A stretch of DNA of 64,000 nt, taken from NCBI RefSeq assembly GCF_024494465.1, contig NZ_JAETXM010000003.1, positions 1 to 64,000 of the forward strand. The letters are read 5' to 3'. This document shows, in pieces, positions 26,606 through 35,448 of the stretch (position 1 is the first letter of the stretch; each line of letters starts with the position of its first letter). The notes beneath the pieces were generated by a model, which was not told the origin of the DNA, did not search any database, and saw only the letters and a program-made list of their open reading frames with translations. The stretch comes from Bacillus sp. V3B (GTDB lineage Bacteria > Bacillota > Bacilli > Bacillales > Cytobacillaceae). Both the position numbers and the translations under genes were made by a program.

Positions 26606-27685
26606 TTAAGATGGTGCTATCTTTGCTATCTTAAATTCATCGTTCGTTAATTCGAAAGTCTCTTTCAAACCAGAGGTGATATACACTTTTTTATCTTGAC
26701 TGACAAAAATCGCTTCTGCTCCTTTAAATTGCTCGATAAACTTAATTCCATCTTCAATTCCTTTTGAAAAAATAGATGTAGAAAGTCCATCGCCATCAAT
26801 TGATTTATCAGAAACAATGGATACCCCAGCAATATCATTATGAAATGGATAGCCATCCTCTGGGTTTAATAAGTGATGGTAGGTCTCGCCATCTACTTCT
26901 AGAAATCGTTCGTAAATACCAGATGTTACAATTGATTGGTTAGATTCAGAAATTTTACCGATTGTTTCACCGCGTGAAGAAAAGGGGTTTTGGATACCAA
27001 CTGTCCATTCTTTTCCAGATGGATGGTTCCCCATGACGATGATATTTCCACCTAAGTCAATGATGGCTGTTGTCACATTATTTTCTTTCAGAATGTCAAC
27101 TACTTCATCTGCAATAAAGCCTTTGGCAATCGAACCTAAATCCAATTCCATGTCCTTTTTTTGTAAAAATACCGTTTGTTCTTTTTTATTTAATTCAACT
27201 TGTTCATAATCAATGAGAGGTAAAACAGCGTCAATTTCCGACTGAGCAGGTTTACGTGCATCATCATAACCTATATGCCAGAGGGAAGTTAGTGGGCCAA
27301 TAGAAACATCATAGGAGCCGTTAGACTTAATACTATATTCCATACCTGCATCAATAAGCTTATAAATGTCTTCTGATACTTTCACAGGTTCAATCCCAGC
27401 TTTATCGTTTACTTTTTTAATTTCTGATTCAATATTTAAACCCGATTCCTCTTCGCTTACTGTAATCTGATCAGCCAAGGTTTTAATACGATCCAAAACA
27501 GGTTCTAGAACAGCTTCTTTTTCTGTATCATAAACTTTTACTGTGACAATGGTTCCCATTAGAAACTCTGTTTTTTTATAAGGATTTGTCGTTAATTCTG
27601 GCTTTACTGTTTCTGTGTCTTTTCCACAGCCGGCCAATAAAACCATGATCATCAATAGTGCAGGTAGTATCCCTTTTCTTTTCAT
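26606..27685 (-). CDS. fmnB: FAD:protein FMN transferase lipoprotein (ApbE/FmnB)
   Basis: A 359-residue ApbE-family enzyme exported as a lipoprotein: MKRKG start, hydrophobic core and lipobox LAGC at about residue 20. ApbE motifs include FLMGTIVTVKVYDTE, DLGSIAKGFIADEV and IDLGGNIIVMG, with the Mg-binding DGDGLSTSIF near the C terminus. It attaches FMN covalently to Thr/Ser of exported proteins using FAD. In Listeria FmnB flavinylates PplA; no PplA-like protein is in this window, so its substrate must be elsewhere. The ATG at 27685 is favoured over an upstream in-frame TTG. First gene of the minus-strand EET operon. Confidence 0.9.
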   Translation of the reverse strand: MKRKGILPALLMIMVLLAGCGKDTETVKPELTTNPYKKTEFLMGTIVTVKVYDTEKEAVLEPVLDRIKTLADQITVSEEESGLNIESEIKKVNDKAGIEPVKVSEDIYKLIDAGMEYSIKSNGSYDVSIGPLTSLWHIGYDDARKPAQSEIDAVLPLIDYEQVELNKKEQTVFLQKKDMELDLGSIAKGFIADEVVDILKENNVTTAIIDLGGNIIVMGNHPSGKEWTVGIQNPFSSRGETIGKISESNQSIVTSGIYERFLEVDGETYHHLLNPEDGYPFHNDIAGVSIVSDKSIDGDGLSTSIFSKGIEDGIKFIEQFKGAEAIFVSQDKKVYITSGLKETFELTNDEFKIAKIAPS

Positions 27686-27715
27686 GTTATTCAAAACCTT
27701 TCTTCTAAAAAGATT

Positions 27716-27753
27716 TAGCTAAAAAAGACTTTAGAGCAGCCTCTAAAGTCTTT
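27716..27753 (-). terminator. Leader hairpin with T tract before fmnB, possible attenuator
   Basis: A perfect 13-bp stem (27724-27736 with 27741-27753), 4-nt loop, followed on the minus strand by TTTTTTAG. It lies only 39 bp upstream of the fmnB start, where a terminator makes sense only if it is conditional, or if it ends some plus-strand transcript. Confidence 0.6.
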
Positions 27754-28231
27754 AACTGATCTGTCAAACAGTAATCATGTGTAGTCTGAATTTCTTAGGT
27801 ATAGTATCTCTATTTTGTATGGTAACTATTAAGTCATTTGCATAATGTTTAAGCTTCTCAGTTACGAGAGCATGGCTTAAGAAAATGTATAAGTAATCAC
27901 CAAAATGATCAAACTCATATTAACTTTTTTTTTAACCAATGTCTATAGAATGTCTATAGGAGGTAATGATGCAAAACCAGTAATACCGCTCGCGAACGAT
28001 AGAGAGAAACCTTGTCATACTAACTGAGATATAGATTTTATGAATGGCAATACGAGCCTTTTTAAGGGTTTTTAAACATTTAGTGAACATGTCGAAAACT
28101 GTTAAGTTTTATTGAAAAGGATAGACAATTTGTACCAACATATGTAATATATTGATTAGGTTGTTCAGTCTTTCACAATCATAACAAACAAATAGGGGTA
28201 AGATAATATTTACAGAGGGGAATGAAATACA
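27754..28231. other. Divergent control region of the EET locus
   Basis: About 480 bases between the two EET operons with no credible gene. On the minus strand 27849-27881 can form CTTAAGC/GCTTAAA around a second small hairpin. A direct repeat AATGTCTATA occurs near 27940-27958. No known riboswitch consensus (FMN, TPP, cobalamin, c-di-GMP) was recognised. Confidence 0.5.
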
Positions 28232-30079
28232 TTGGCAGATAAAAAAATCGTCATTATCGGTGCAGGTTATGCTGGTGTTCATGCAGCTAAGAAACTTGCT
28301 AAAAAGTATAAAAAAGATGAATCAGTTTCGATTACCTTAATTGATCGACACTCTTATCATACCATGATGACAGAGCTACATGAAGTAGCGGCACATCGTG
28401 TAGAACCAACTGATATTCAATTTGATTTACGAAGGCTTTTTAATCGAACGAAAGTAAACTTAGTAACGGATAATGTAACAAATGTTGATAATGAGGAAAA
28501 AGTAGTAATAACTGAACATGGGTCTTATTCATATGATTATTTAATCTTAGGGATGGGGGGAGAACCAAACGACTTTGGAACTCCTGGCGTAAAAGAAAAT
28601 GGTTTTACACTTTGGTCATGGGAAGATGCTGTTAAATTACGTGAGCATATTGAAAAAACCGTGCATCGGGCATCTGGTACTCATGATGAAGCCAAACGAC
28701 GTGCGATGCTAACATTTGCCGTTTGTGGTTCCGGCTTTACAGGAATTGAAATGGTAGGGGAACTTATTGAATGGAAAATTCGCTTAGCGAAAAATAATAA
28801 AATAGATGCAGATGATATTACTTTATATGTTATTGAAGCAGCACCTACGATCTTAAATACGCTTGAAAGAAAAGATGCTGATAAAGCAGAAGCTTATTTG
28901 GTGAAACAAGGAGTTAAGATTCTAAAAGATTCGCCAATCACTGAAGTAAAAGCTGATTCGATCGTCTTAAAATCGGGTGAAGAAATTGAAACACATACTT
29001 TAATTTGGACAGCTGGTGTTAAAGCGAATTCTGATACAGAAGATTATGGCATTCCTACTGCTCGTGCTGGGCGATTAAAAGTCAATGAGTATATGGAAGC
29101 AGAAGGTTTTGAGGACACGTATGTTATCGGTGACTTAGCTTATTTCGAGGAAGATGGAAAGCCAACTCCACAAATTGTTGAAGCAGCTGAACAAACAGGT
29201 TCGACAGCAGCAACAAGTATTATTGCTGAAATTAGTGGTGGAGAAAAGAAAGCATTCAGTGGTAAATATCATGGTACGCTGGTTTCAATCGGTGCTAGAT
29301 ACGGTGTCGCAAATCTTGGTGGTGTCAGCCTAAGTGGTTGGTTTGCTAACTTTATGAAACATATTGTTAATATCTATTATTTCCTAACAATTAGCAGTGG
29401 ATATTATATCGTTCAATATCTTAAGCATGAAATCTTCCATACACGAGATAAACGGAATATTTTCCGTGATGTTACATCCCGTTATGGTAATGTCCTTTGG
29501 AGTTTCCCTTTACGTCTATTAGTTGGTTGGTTCTGGATTGATGAAGCAGGTGCTAAAATTTGGGGAGAAACGAAATGGGGGGCTAGAGATTTAAATTCCG
29601 GTCTTGGCGACGATTCATGGGTTGTTAGTGATTCTGTTAAAATGCCTTTTGAATGGTTACAAACAGCAACAAGTAGCGCAACTCCAGCTGCTGAAGCTAC
29701 TACAGAAATAGCTCCACCGATTTTAGACTCTATGCCAGGTTGGTTTGAAGCAATTATGAAATTGATGATGCCAACACCTGAAGTAGCGGTCATGATGCAA
29801 CAAATGGTTCCATGGGTTGAATTAATTCTCGGTGTAGGTATTTTACTTGGTTTGTTCACCTGGTTATTTAACCTTATAAGTGTAAGTATGCTTGCGATGT
29901 TCACATTAAGCGCAATGCTTGGTTGGGATAAGTTCTGGGCATTACCTGCATCAATTGCATTAATGAACGGGTCAGGTAGATTCCTTGGATTAGATTATTA
30001 TGTATTACCAGCTCTTGGTAAAAGTTTAGGGAACTGGTGGTATGGAAAAGAACGAGCAATTTATAAAGATAAAAAATAA
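28232..30079 (+). CDS. ndh2: membrane-anchored type II NADH dehydrogenase, Ndh2-like
   Basis: A 615-residue protein. Residues 1-400 are a type II NADH:quinone oxidoreductase: FAD motif VIIGAGYAGVHAAKKL, NAD motif CGSGFTGIEMVGEL, and VIGDLAYF plus PQIVEAAEQTGSTAA before the membrane-binding end. Residues about 415-615 form an extra domain with several hydrophobic helices (LRLLVGWFWIDEAGAKIWG, VELILGVGILLGLFTWLFNL) resembling DoxX. This two-part architecture is that of Listeria Ndh2, which feeds electrons from NADH into demethylmenaquinone for extracellular electron transfer. The start is TTG behind GAGGGG with rather long spacing (11 nt). It is divergent from the fmnB operon. Confidence 0.9.
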   Translation: MADKKIVIIGAGYAGVHAAKKLAKKYKKDESVSITLIDRHSYHTMMTELHEVAAHRVEPTDIQFDLRRLFNRTKVNLVTDNVTNVDNEEKVVITEHGSYSYDYLILGMGGEPNDFGTPGVKENGFTLWSWEDAVKLREHIEKTVHRASGTHDEAKRRAMLTFAVCGSGFTGIEMVGELIEWKIRLAKNNKIDADDITLYVIEAAPTILNTLERKDADKAEAYLVKQGVKILKDSPITEVKADSIVLKSGEEIETHTLIWTAGVKANSDTEDYGIPTARAGRLKVNEYMEAEGFEDTYVIGDLAYFEEDGKPTPQIVEAAEQTGSTAATSIIAEISGGEKKAFSGKYHGTLVSIGARYGVANLGGVSLSGWFANFMKHIVNIYYFLTISSGYYIVQYLKHEIFHTRDKRNIFRDVTSRYGNVLWSFPLRLLVGWFWIDEAGAKIWGETKWGARDLNSGLGDDSWVVSDSVKMPFEWLQTATSSATPAAEATTEIAPPILDSMPGWFEAIMKLMMPTPEVAVMMQQMVPWVELILGVGILLGLFTWLFNLISVSMLAMFTLSAMLGWDKFWALPASIALMNGSGRFLGLDYYVLPALGKSLGNWWYGKERAIYKDKK

Positions 30080-30170
30080 TGATGATATCAATAATAAGGC
30101 GTGAGGCTATCAGTTTCACGCTTTATTATTATTTACTTTACTTTGTACAAATAAAGGAGAGAGAAAAGCA

Positions 30171-30602
30171 ATGCTTGGTTTTTCAAACATGATTAAACGC
30201 TGGGACATTATTATTACGCTCTTACTTGTGTTGCTTTCTTTTCTTCCTGTAGCTATATTTAGTTATCAACAAGCTGGAAAAATGAGCGGTGTCGAAAGTG
30301 ATAATTCAGTAAATGTGGCAGTCATTTCCGTTAATAATGAAAAAGTAAGACGTGTGACACTTACCGGGAATGAAGGAACGGATGTGTTTGATATTCATAG
30401 TTCAGCTCATGACTATAATACGGTTGAAGTGAAGGATGAGCAAATTCGTATTAAAGGGGCTAATTGCTCAGATCAAGTTTGTGTGCAATTTGGTTTTCTT
30501 TCAAAACCTGGTGAAACAGCTGTTTGTCTGCCACATAAGTTTATTATTGAAATTGAAACAGTGCGTGGAGAAATAGATGACGATCTCATTATCAGCTCCT
30601 AA
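30171..30602 (+). CDS. eetA: NusG domain II protein, EetA-like
   Basis: A 143-residue protein with one N-terminal membrane anchor (about 12-32) and an extracytoplasmic NusG-II-like beta domain. The C-terminal half has the family pattern CSDQVCVQFGF...GETAVCLPHK, with three cysteines. The homologue EetA is needed for iron reduction in Listeria, and the place after ndh2 and before eetB is conserved. AAAGGAGAG precedes the ATG. Biochemical function is not known. Confidence 0.85.
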   Translation: MLGFSNMIKRWDIIITLLLVLLSFLPVAIFSYQQAGKMSGVESDNSVNVAVISVNNEKVRRVTLTGNEGTDVFDIHSSAHDYNTVEVKDEQIRIKGANCSDQVCVQFGFLSKPGETAVCLPHKFIIEIETVRGEIDDDLIISS

Positions 30603-30769
30603 AGTACTTTTTTGATTAGCTAGCTTCACTAAAAAACGTACAACTATACGGATATGGCGATTTTCAGCCCCGAATAGCGCATACCTCTTCCTCGAATTCA
30701 TAAGTTAATTGAGGGTGGGCAGGGGGCTTGCGCTTTTCATCATAAACAGAAAGATTGGGAGTAAAAAGT
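30603..30769 (+). other. Spacer between eetA and eetB
   Basis: 167 bases, with a locally GC-richer block around 30655-30690 unlike its surroundings. It contains no gene or clear terminator; co-transcription of eetA and eetB remains likely. Confidence 0.4.
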
Positions 30770-31297
30770 ATGACAAAAAACCAGCGGCTTGTCTATATTG
30801 CTTTACTAGCGGCCCAAGCTGTCATCATTAGCATACTTGAACGAGCCATCCCCTTTCCTTTTGCTTTTGCACCTGGTGCAAAGTTAGGGTTGGCCAATAT
30901 CATTACATGTATGGCGTTATATACTCTATCGGTAAGAGATGTTAGCAAAGTAGTGGCTATTCGTCTGATACTCGCTACACTATTAGGTGGGAATTTATCC
31001 TCTTTTATGTATAGTGCAGCTGGATCGATCTTGAGCTTATTGGGGATGCTCGCCGTAAAACAATTAGGGCCTTCACGGATTAGTTTGATTGGTGTGAGCG
31101 TTGCAGGTGCAATCATGCATAATATAGGACAATTAGCGATAGCTAGTTGGATTGCCCAAACATGGACAGTCCTTCTCTACTTACCGGTTCTATCGTTTCT
31201 CGGTATTTTATCTGGGATTGCAATTGGAATTATGGCAAATTACTTACTAACTCATGTTGAAAAATTGGTTTATTATAAGTATTTAAAAGAAGAATAG
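30770..31297 (+). CDS. eetB: Gx transporter / ECF S-component-like protein, EetB
   Basis: A 175-residue membrane protein with about five helices. It contains the family's Gly/Ala-rich entry FAPGAKLGLANIITCMAL. It is annotated in many genomes as Gx transporter or heptaprenyl diphosphate synthase component I, and resembles substrate-binding (S) components of ECF importers. It may pair with the EcfA1-EcfA2-EcfT complex encoded by the divergent operon. The ATG at 30770 has GGGAG 8 nt upstream; a TTG at 30755 is less likely. Confidence 0.82.
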   Translation: MTKNQRLVYIALLAAQAVIISILERAIPFPFAFAPGAKLGLANIITCMALYTLSVRDVSKVVAIRLILATLLGGNLSSFMYSAAGSILSLLGMLAVKQLGPSRISLIGVSVAGAIMHNIGQLAIASWIAQTWTVLLYLPVLSFLGILSGIAIGIMANYLLTHVEKLVYYKYLKEE

Positions 31298-31318
31298 AGA
31301 AGTTGATTGCTAACGAAT

Positions 31319-31364
31319 GGCTGTCCTAAAAGAAGGTATCTTCTCTTTATGGGATAGCTTTTTT
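31319..31364 (+). terminator. Terminator of ndh2-eetA-eetB
   Basis: GGCTGTCC and GGGATAGCT form the outer stem and AGAAG/CTTCT the inner, followed by six T. Confidence 0.8.
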
Positions 31365-31677
31365 GGTTTATAGATTAAGAAAGGTAACTTTTCTGAACTA
31401 GGATAATAGTCTAGTTCCAAGCGCTCTACACTATTCTTAATTTGGACTCATTTTCACTTAATACACGTTACATTAGTCACAGATATTTCTATAAGTATAA
31501 GTCATAATAGAAACTGTTAAAATCGCAAACAATTTCTTTTGGTATATTTTTATTCAGAGAAAATGTAATGATTTAATAGATATCCTTTACCAATAATGAA
31601 GTAGTGGTGATTTTATGAGATAGACTTGTTCTTATACTAGACTGTTATTAAATAAACGTTAAGGAGCGGATTAGGAG
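31365..31677. other. Intergenic region before the duplicated Ndh2 membrane domain
   Basis: About 310 AT-rich bases that separate the duplicate from the EET operon, so it must have its own promoter. No obvious -35/-10 pair or operator was identified. Confidence 0.4.
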
Positions 31678-32322
31678 ATGCTTAATAATATTAAAAATAT
31701 GATACTGAATTCAATCAAACGCTATGGAAGTGTCCTTTGGAGTTTCCCATTACGCTTATTAGTTGGTTGGTTCTGGATTGATGAAGCAGGAGCAAAAATT
31801 TGGGGAGAAACGAAATGGGGAGCTAGAGATTTAAATTCCGGTCTTGGCGATGATTCATGGGTTGTTAGTGATTCTGTTAAAATGCCTTTTGAATGGTTAC
31901 AAACAGAAACAAGTGGTGCCAGTGTAGCTGCTGAAGGTGCTACAGAAATAGCTCCACCGATTTTAGATTCAATGCCAGGCTTGTTTGAAGCAATTATGAA
32001 ATTGATGATGCCAACACCTGAAGTAGCTGTTTTGATGCAAAAAATGGTTCCATGGGTCGAATTACTTCTAGGTATAGCTATCGTATTAGGTTTATTCACT
32101 TGGTTATTCAATTTTGTAAGTGTGAGTATGTTAGCCATGTTCACCTTAAGCGCAATGCTTGGTTGGGATAAGTTCTGGGCATTACCTGCATCGATTGCAT
32201 TAATGAGTGGTTCTGGAAGATTTCTAGGTTTAGATTACTTTATCATGCCTGCTATCGGAAAATTCTTAGATAAAAAGTGGAACGGGAGACAGTCGGGTAA
32301 TTACAAGAATCAAGCAAGTTGA
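31678..32322 (+). CDS. free-standing copy of the Ndh2 C-terminal membrane domain
   Basis: A 214-residue membrane protein almost identical over its length to residues about 415-615 of the Ndh2 at 28232-30079. Both share WSFPLRLLVGWFWIDEAG, GLGDDSWVVSDSVKMPFEWL and LSAMLGWDKFWALPASIALM. The DNA is also closely similar, which means a recent tandem duplication. A new 15-residue start (MLNNIKNMILNSIKR) and a good Shine-Dalgarno (AAGGAG) make it look like a functional gene. It has no flavin or NAD domain. It may be a quinone-binding or partner subunit; function is not known. Confidence 0.8.
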   Translation: MLNNIKNMILNSIKRYGSVLWSFPLRLLVGWFWIDEAGAKIWGETKWGARDLNSGLGDDSWVVSDSVKMPFEWLQTETSGASVAAEGATEIAPPILDSMPGLFEAIMKLMMPTPEVAVLMQKMVPWVELLLGIAIVLGLFTWLFNFVSVSMLAMFTLSAMLGWDKFWALPASIALMSGSGRFLGLDYFIMPAIGKFLDKKWNGRQSGNYKNQAS

Positions 32323-32364
32323 TGATTGAAGAAATAGTGACTGTAAACGGATTAGAGAATCAAG

Positions 32365-32414
32365 GAGGGCTGTCCCATAAGGTGTCTGACATCTTATGGG
32401 ACAGCCCTCTTTTG
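32365..32414 (+). terminator. Strong terminator after the Ndh2-domain gene
   Basis: A perfect 17-bp stem (32365-32381 with 32393-32409), 11-nt loop and TTTT tail, convergent with pepT. Confidence 0.9.
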
Positions 32415-32433
32415 TCTATGTGTGAGGTGTTTT

Positions 32434-33684
32434 TTAGACGTTTTGTCTTTTTTCTATGCCTGACACCACAAGTTTGGCGATTTCGATGATGACATTCGTT
32501 GCTTTGATCATGTTGTCGACGGAAATATATTCGTATTTTCCATGATAGTTTTCTCCACCAGTGAAAATATTAGGAGTTGGAAGCCCCATATAGGATAACT
32601 GTGAGCCATCTGTGCCACCACGAATAGGTTCAACTTTCGGTTCTATTCCAATATTTTTCATTGCCTCATAGGCCATATCAACAATCTCTTTAACCGGTTC
32701 AATTTTTTCTCTCATATTATAATATTGATCCTTCATCTCTAGGAGGATGCTATCTTTTCCATATTCCTTTTGTAAATCATTAATGATATGGGTGAAGAGA
32801 TCTTTTCTTGCTTGAAATTTTTCACGGTCGAAGTCACGAATAATATAGTCCAGTACGGTTTGTTCGACATCTCCTTGGAAAGAGAGAAGGTGGTAAAAGC
32901 CTTCATAGCCTTCCGTTTTCTCAGGCACCTCATCTGCCGGAAGTCGCGTATTAAATTCCATTGCTATTTTCATGGAATTAACCATTTTCCCTTTAGCTGT
33001 TCCAGGGTGAACGTTTGTACCATTGAAGGTAACCTTTGCTGAAGCTGCATTAAAGCTTTCATATTCAAGTTCGCCTAGTGGGCCACCATCCATTGTATAA
33101 GCAAATGAGGCGTTGAAAGCAGCAACATCAAATTTATGTGGTCCTCTTCCAATTTCTTCATCAGGTGTAAAAGCGACTCTAATTTTGCCATGCTTAACTT
33201 CTGGATGGTTAACTAAGTAATTCATGGCGGTCATAATTTCAGCGATACCCGCTTTATTATCTGCTCCGAGAAGGGTTGTGCCATCTGTAGTGATAAGGGT
33301 ATGCCCTTTGTAATTCTTTAATTCAGGAAAGCTTTTAGGAGAAAGTATGACTTGCGATGCTTCATTTAATACGATTTCTTGTCCATCGTAATGTTCAACT
33401 ATTTGAGGTTTTACATTTTTCCCAGTAAAATCAGTTGCTGTATCGACATGAGCTAAAAAACCGATTGTCGGAACGTCTTTTTCCGTATTGGATGGAAGAG
33501 TTGCCATTACATATCCATTTTCATCGATTGTTACCTCTTGTAAGCCTACTTCCTTTAATTCCTCAACCAATATGTTGGCGAGAGTTAGTTGTCCAGGTGT
33601 TGAAGGACATGTTTCACTTTCAGCATTTGATTGTGTATCCACTTTAACATATGAAGTAAACCGTTTCATGATTTCATCTTTCAT
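32434..33684 (-). CDS. pepT: peptidase T (tripeptide aminopeptidase)
   Basis: A 416-residue M20 metallopeptidase that releases the N-terminal residue of tripeptides. Zinc ligands and catalytic residues are visible: His in [12 protein letters not shown], Asp in [12 protein letters not shown], the Glu pair in [11 protein letters not shown], Asp in TMDGGPLGE and His in ENYHGKYEY. Length and order fit PepT. AGGAG precedes the ATG at 33684. Monocistronic. Confidence 0.93.
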   Translation of the reverse strand: MKDEIMKRFTSYVKVDTQSNAESETCPSTPGQLTLANILVEELKEVGLQEVTIDENGYVMATLPSNTEKDVPTIGFLAHVDTATDFTGKNVKPQIVEHYDGQEIVLNEASQVILSPKSFPELKNYKGHTLITTDGTTLLGADNKAGIAEIMTAMNYLVNHPEVKHGKIRVAFTPDEEIGRGPHKFDVAAFNASFAYTMDGGPLGELEYESFNAASAKVTFNGTNVHPGTAKGKMVNSMKIAMEFNTRLPADEVPEKTEGYEGFYHLLSFQGDVEQTVLDYIIRDFDREKFQARKDLFTHIINDLQKEYGKDSILLEMKDQYYNMREKIEPVKEIVDMAYEAMKNIGIEPKVEPIRGGTDGSQLSYMGLPTPNIFTGGENYHGKYEYISVDNMIKATNVIIEIAKLVVSGIEKRQNV

Positions 33685-33937
33685 TCATAGTCCAACTCCT
33701 TTCATTCATCCTATGAGTATCATAACACTTTTCCTATAACCCCATACTAGTATGATGCACTCAATATGGACGTTTGTTCTCTTCTAGTAGAAAAAACCCC
33801 TAGTTTCTTCTATATAGTTAAAGTTGTCCTTTGGTGGTGCCTAACACCGATGATAAGGCTTTTTATTTTACATTTTAGATGTGAAGATTTATGGTTAAAC
33901 TACGGAAATGATCTTCATTTTGAAAGGATGATTACTT

Positions 33938-34501
33938 ATGTACGAAATCGCCATTATTGGTGCTGGTGCAGCAGGTGCAAGTGCTGCTTTATTTACAGCA
34001 AAGGCTGGAAAGAAAACACTTTTACTTGATTCAAATAAAAGCATGACAGCGAGAGCTTGGATGGAAAATCACTATGGTGTAGAAGCAATGGAAGGGCCAG
34101 AACTTGTGGCAATTGGTCATAAGCAAGCGGTTAAGTTTGGTGCAGAACGAAAGGAAGAAACCGTTACAAATATTAAAGGTGAAGCAGGATCTTTTGTGAT
34201 TGAAACAGAAAATGGCTCATACGAAGCAGCCTATGTTATTATCGCAACAGGTGCTTTAACGAATCTTGCTGAAGCGATCGGGATTGAAACGAAAGATCAT
34301 AGAGAACCAAGATTTAAAACAGCTATTGCAGTGAATGAAGATGGAGAAACAAGTAAAAAAGGAATTTATGCAGCTGGTGCTGTTGCAGGCGTGAGTGTAC
34401 ATACCATCGTTACGGCTGGTGATGGTGCTCGCGTTGCGATCAATGTGATTAGTGACATCAATGGCGAACGCTATGTTGATCATGATGTTTTGAAAAAATA
34501 A
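33938..34501 (+). CDS. small FAD-binding thioredoxin reductase-like protein
   Basis: A 187-residue flavoprotein. It starts with the FAD motif IAIIGAGAAGASAALFTAKA and has YVIIATGALTN and the C-terminal FAD motif KGIYAAGAVAGVSVHTIVTA. The NADPH domain and the redox-active CxxC of thioredoxin reductases are absent: the chain runs straight from the first half of the FAD domain to its last strand. It is a complete short family rather than a broken gene, as both ends are intact. It may use an external reductase; the role is unknown. Confidence 0.75.
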   Translation: MYEIAIIGAGAAGASAALFTAKAGKKTLLLDSNKSMTARAWMENHYGVEAMEGPELVAIGHKQAVKFGAERKEETVTNIKGEAGSFVIETENGSYEAAYVIIATGALTNLAEAIGIETKDHREPRFKTAIAVNEDGETSKKGIYAAGAVAGVSVHTIVTAGDGARVAINVISDINGERYVDHDVLKK

Positions 34502-34534
34502 GTGATTGTGACTATTTAAATACCTATAAATTCT

Positions 34535-34571
34535 AAAAAGCCTTGTCCTACTATTGACGAGGTTCTTTTTT
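34535..34571 (+). terminator. Terminator after the small flavoprotein gene
   Basis: Stem CCTTGTC (34541-34547) with GACGAGG (34556-34562), one G-U pair, followed by TTCTTTTTT. Confidence 0.7.
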
Positions 34572-34617
34572 GTGGTATATATGAGACATATACATTTATA
34601 AAGAAGAGGAGATAAAA

Positions 34618-35373
34618 TTGGATCAAATGAATAATCAACCCAAAAGGATTGTCAGACTTTGTCTACTTGCTGGTGAGATCATGTTAAAAAGCGGTGCAGA
34701 AACTCATCGTGTGGAAGATACAATGAATCGAATAGCGAGCTCTTTCGGTATTCCCCACTCGCAGAGTTATGTGATTCCGACTGGAATTATCTTTTCTCTT
34801 AATCAATTGGATCAAGCAAAATTAATTCGAGTAGAAGAGCGATCAACTGATTTGTATAAAGTAGCGATTGTGAATGATATTTCCCGAAAAATAAGTAGAG
34901 GAGAACTAACGGTAGAGCAGGCGATTGCTGAATTGAAAAAAGTAGCCAATGCTAATCTTGCCTATCCGTTATGGGTTCAAATATCTGCAGCTTCAATCGT
35001 TGGTGGCGGTTTCTTAATCATGTTTAAGGGTGTATGGGGAGACTTTATTCCTGCAATGATAGCGGGAGGAATCGGTTATTATATATATATATATATACAG
35101 GGGATTATAAAAATAAGATTCTTTTCTGAATGTGTAGCAGCTTTCGTTATTGGGGTGCTCGCTTTATTAGCTGTAAAAACAGGCTTGGGCTCTGGAATGG
35201 ATAAAATTATTATTGGCTCAGTGATGCCGCTTGTTCCAGGTCTTTTAATTACAAATGCTGTTCGTGATTTAATGGACGGTCATTTAGTATCCGCACTTTC
35301 AAAGGGAGCAGATGCCTTTTTAACAGCCCTTGCGATCGGTACTGGCATTGCCATTGTATTTTTCTTTTCTTAA
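34618..35373 (+). CDS. threonine/serine exporter, large subunit (ThrE N-terminal type, YjjP-like)
   Basis: A 251-residue membrane protein of the DUF1212/ThrE-1 family. The N-terminal soluble part (MLKSGAETHRVEDTMNRIAS, IPTGIIFSL) contains the family motif GAETxRVEDT, followed by about five helices. With the next gene it forms a split version of the amino-acid exporter ThrE. The start is TTG at 34618 behind GAGGAG. A run of nine TA units (35080-35097) lies inside the coding region and encodes a Tyr-Ile stretch. Confidence 0.85.
   Translation: MDQMNNQPKRIVRLCLLAGEIMLKSGAETHRVEDTMNRIASSFGIPHSQSYVIPTGIIFSLNQLDQAKLIRVEERSTDLYKVAIVNDISRKISRGELTVEQAIAELKKVANANLAYPLWVQISAASIVGGGFLIMFKGVWGDFIPAMIAGGIGYYIYIYIQGIIKIRFFSECVAAFVIGVLALLAVKTGLGSGMDKIIIGSVMPLVPGLLITNAVRDLMDGHLVSALSKGADAFLTALAIGTGIAIVFFFS
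35080..35097 (+). repeat. Dinucleotide (TA)9 tract inside the exporter gene
   Basis: Eighteen bases of uninterrupted TA within codons for YYIYIYIYI in a predicted membrane helix. Gain or loss of one unit would shift the frame. Confidence 0.9.
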
Positions 35374-35448
35374 AAAAACCCAATTATATGTAAGGACAAT
35401 GATAGGGTTTTCTATTATTCTATAACGAAGCAAAAAGGGGGGGTTTTA

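Noticed and set aside
27754-28231. FMN, TPP or c-di-GMP riboswitch before the EET operons
   Set aside because: None of the conserved aptamer blocks of these classes was found on either strand.
33766-34029. Plus-strand frame before the small flavoprotein gene
   Set aside because: It overlaps the flavoprotein start in another frame and has no ribosome-binding site or recognisable domain.
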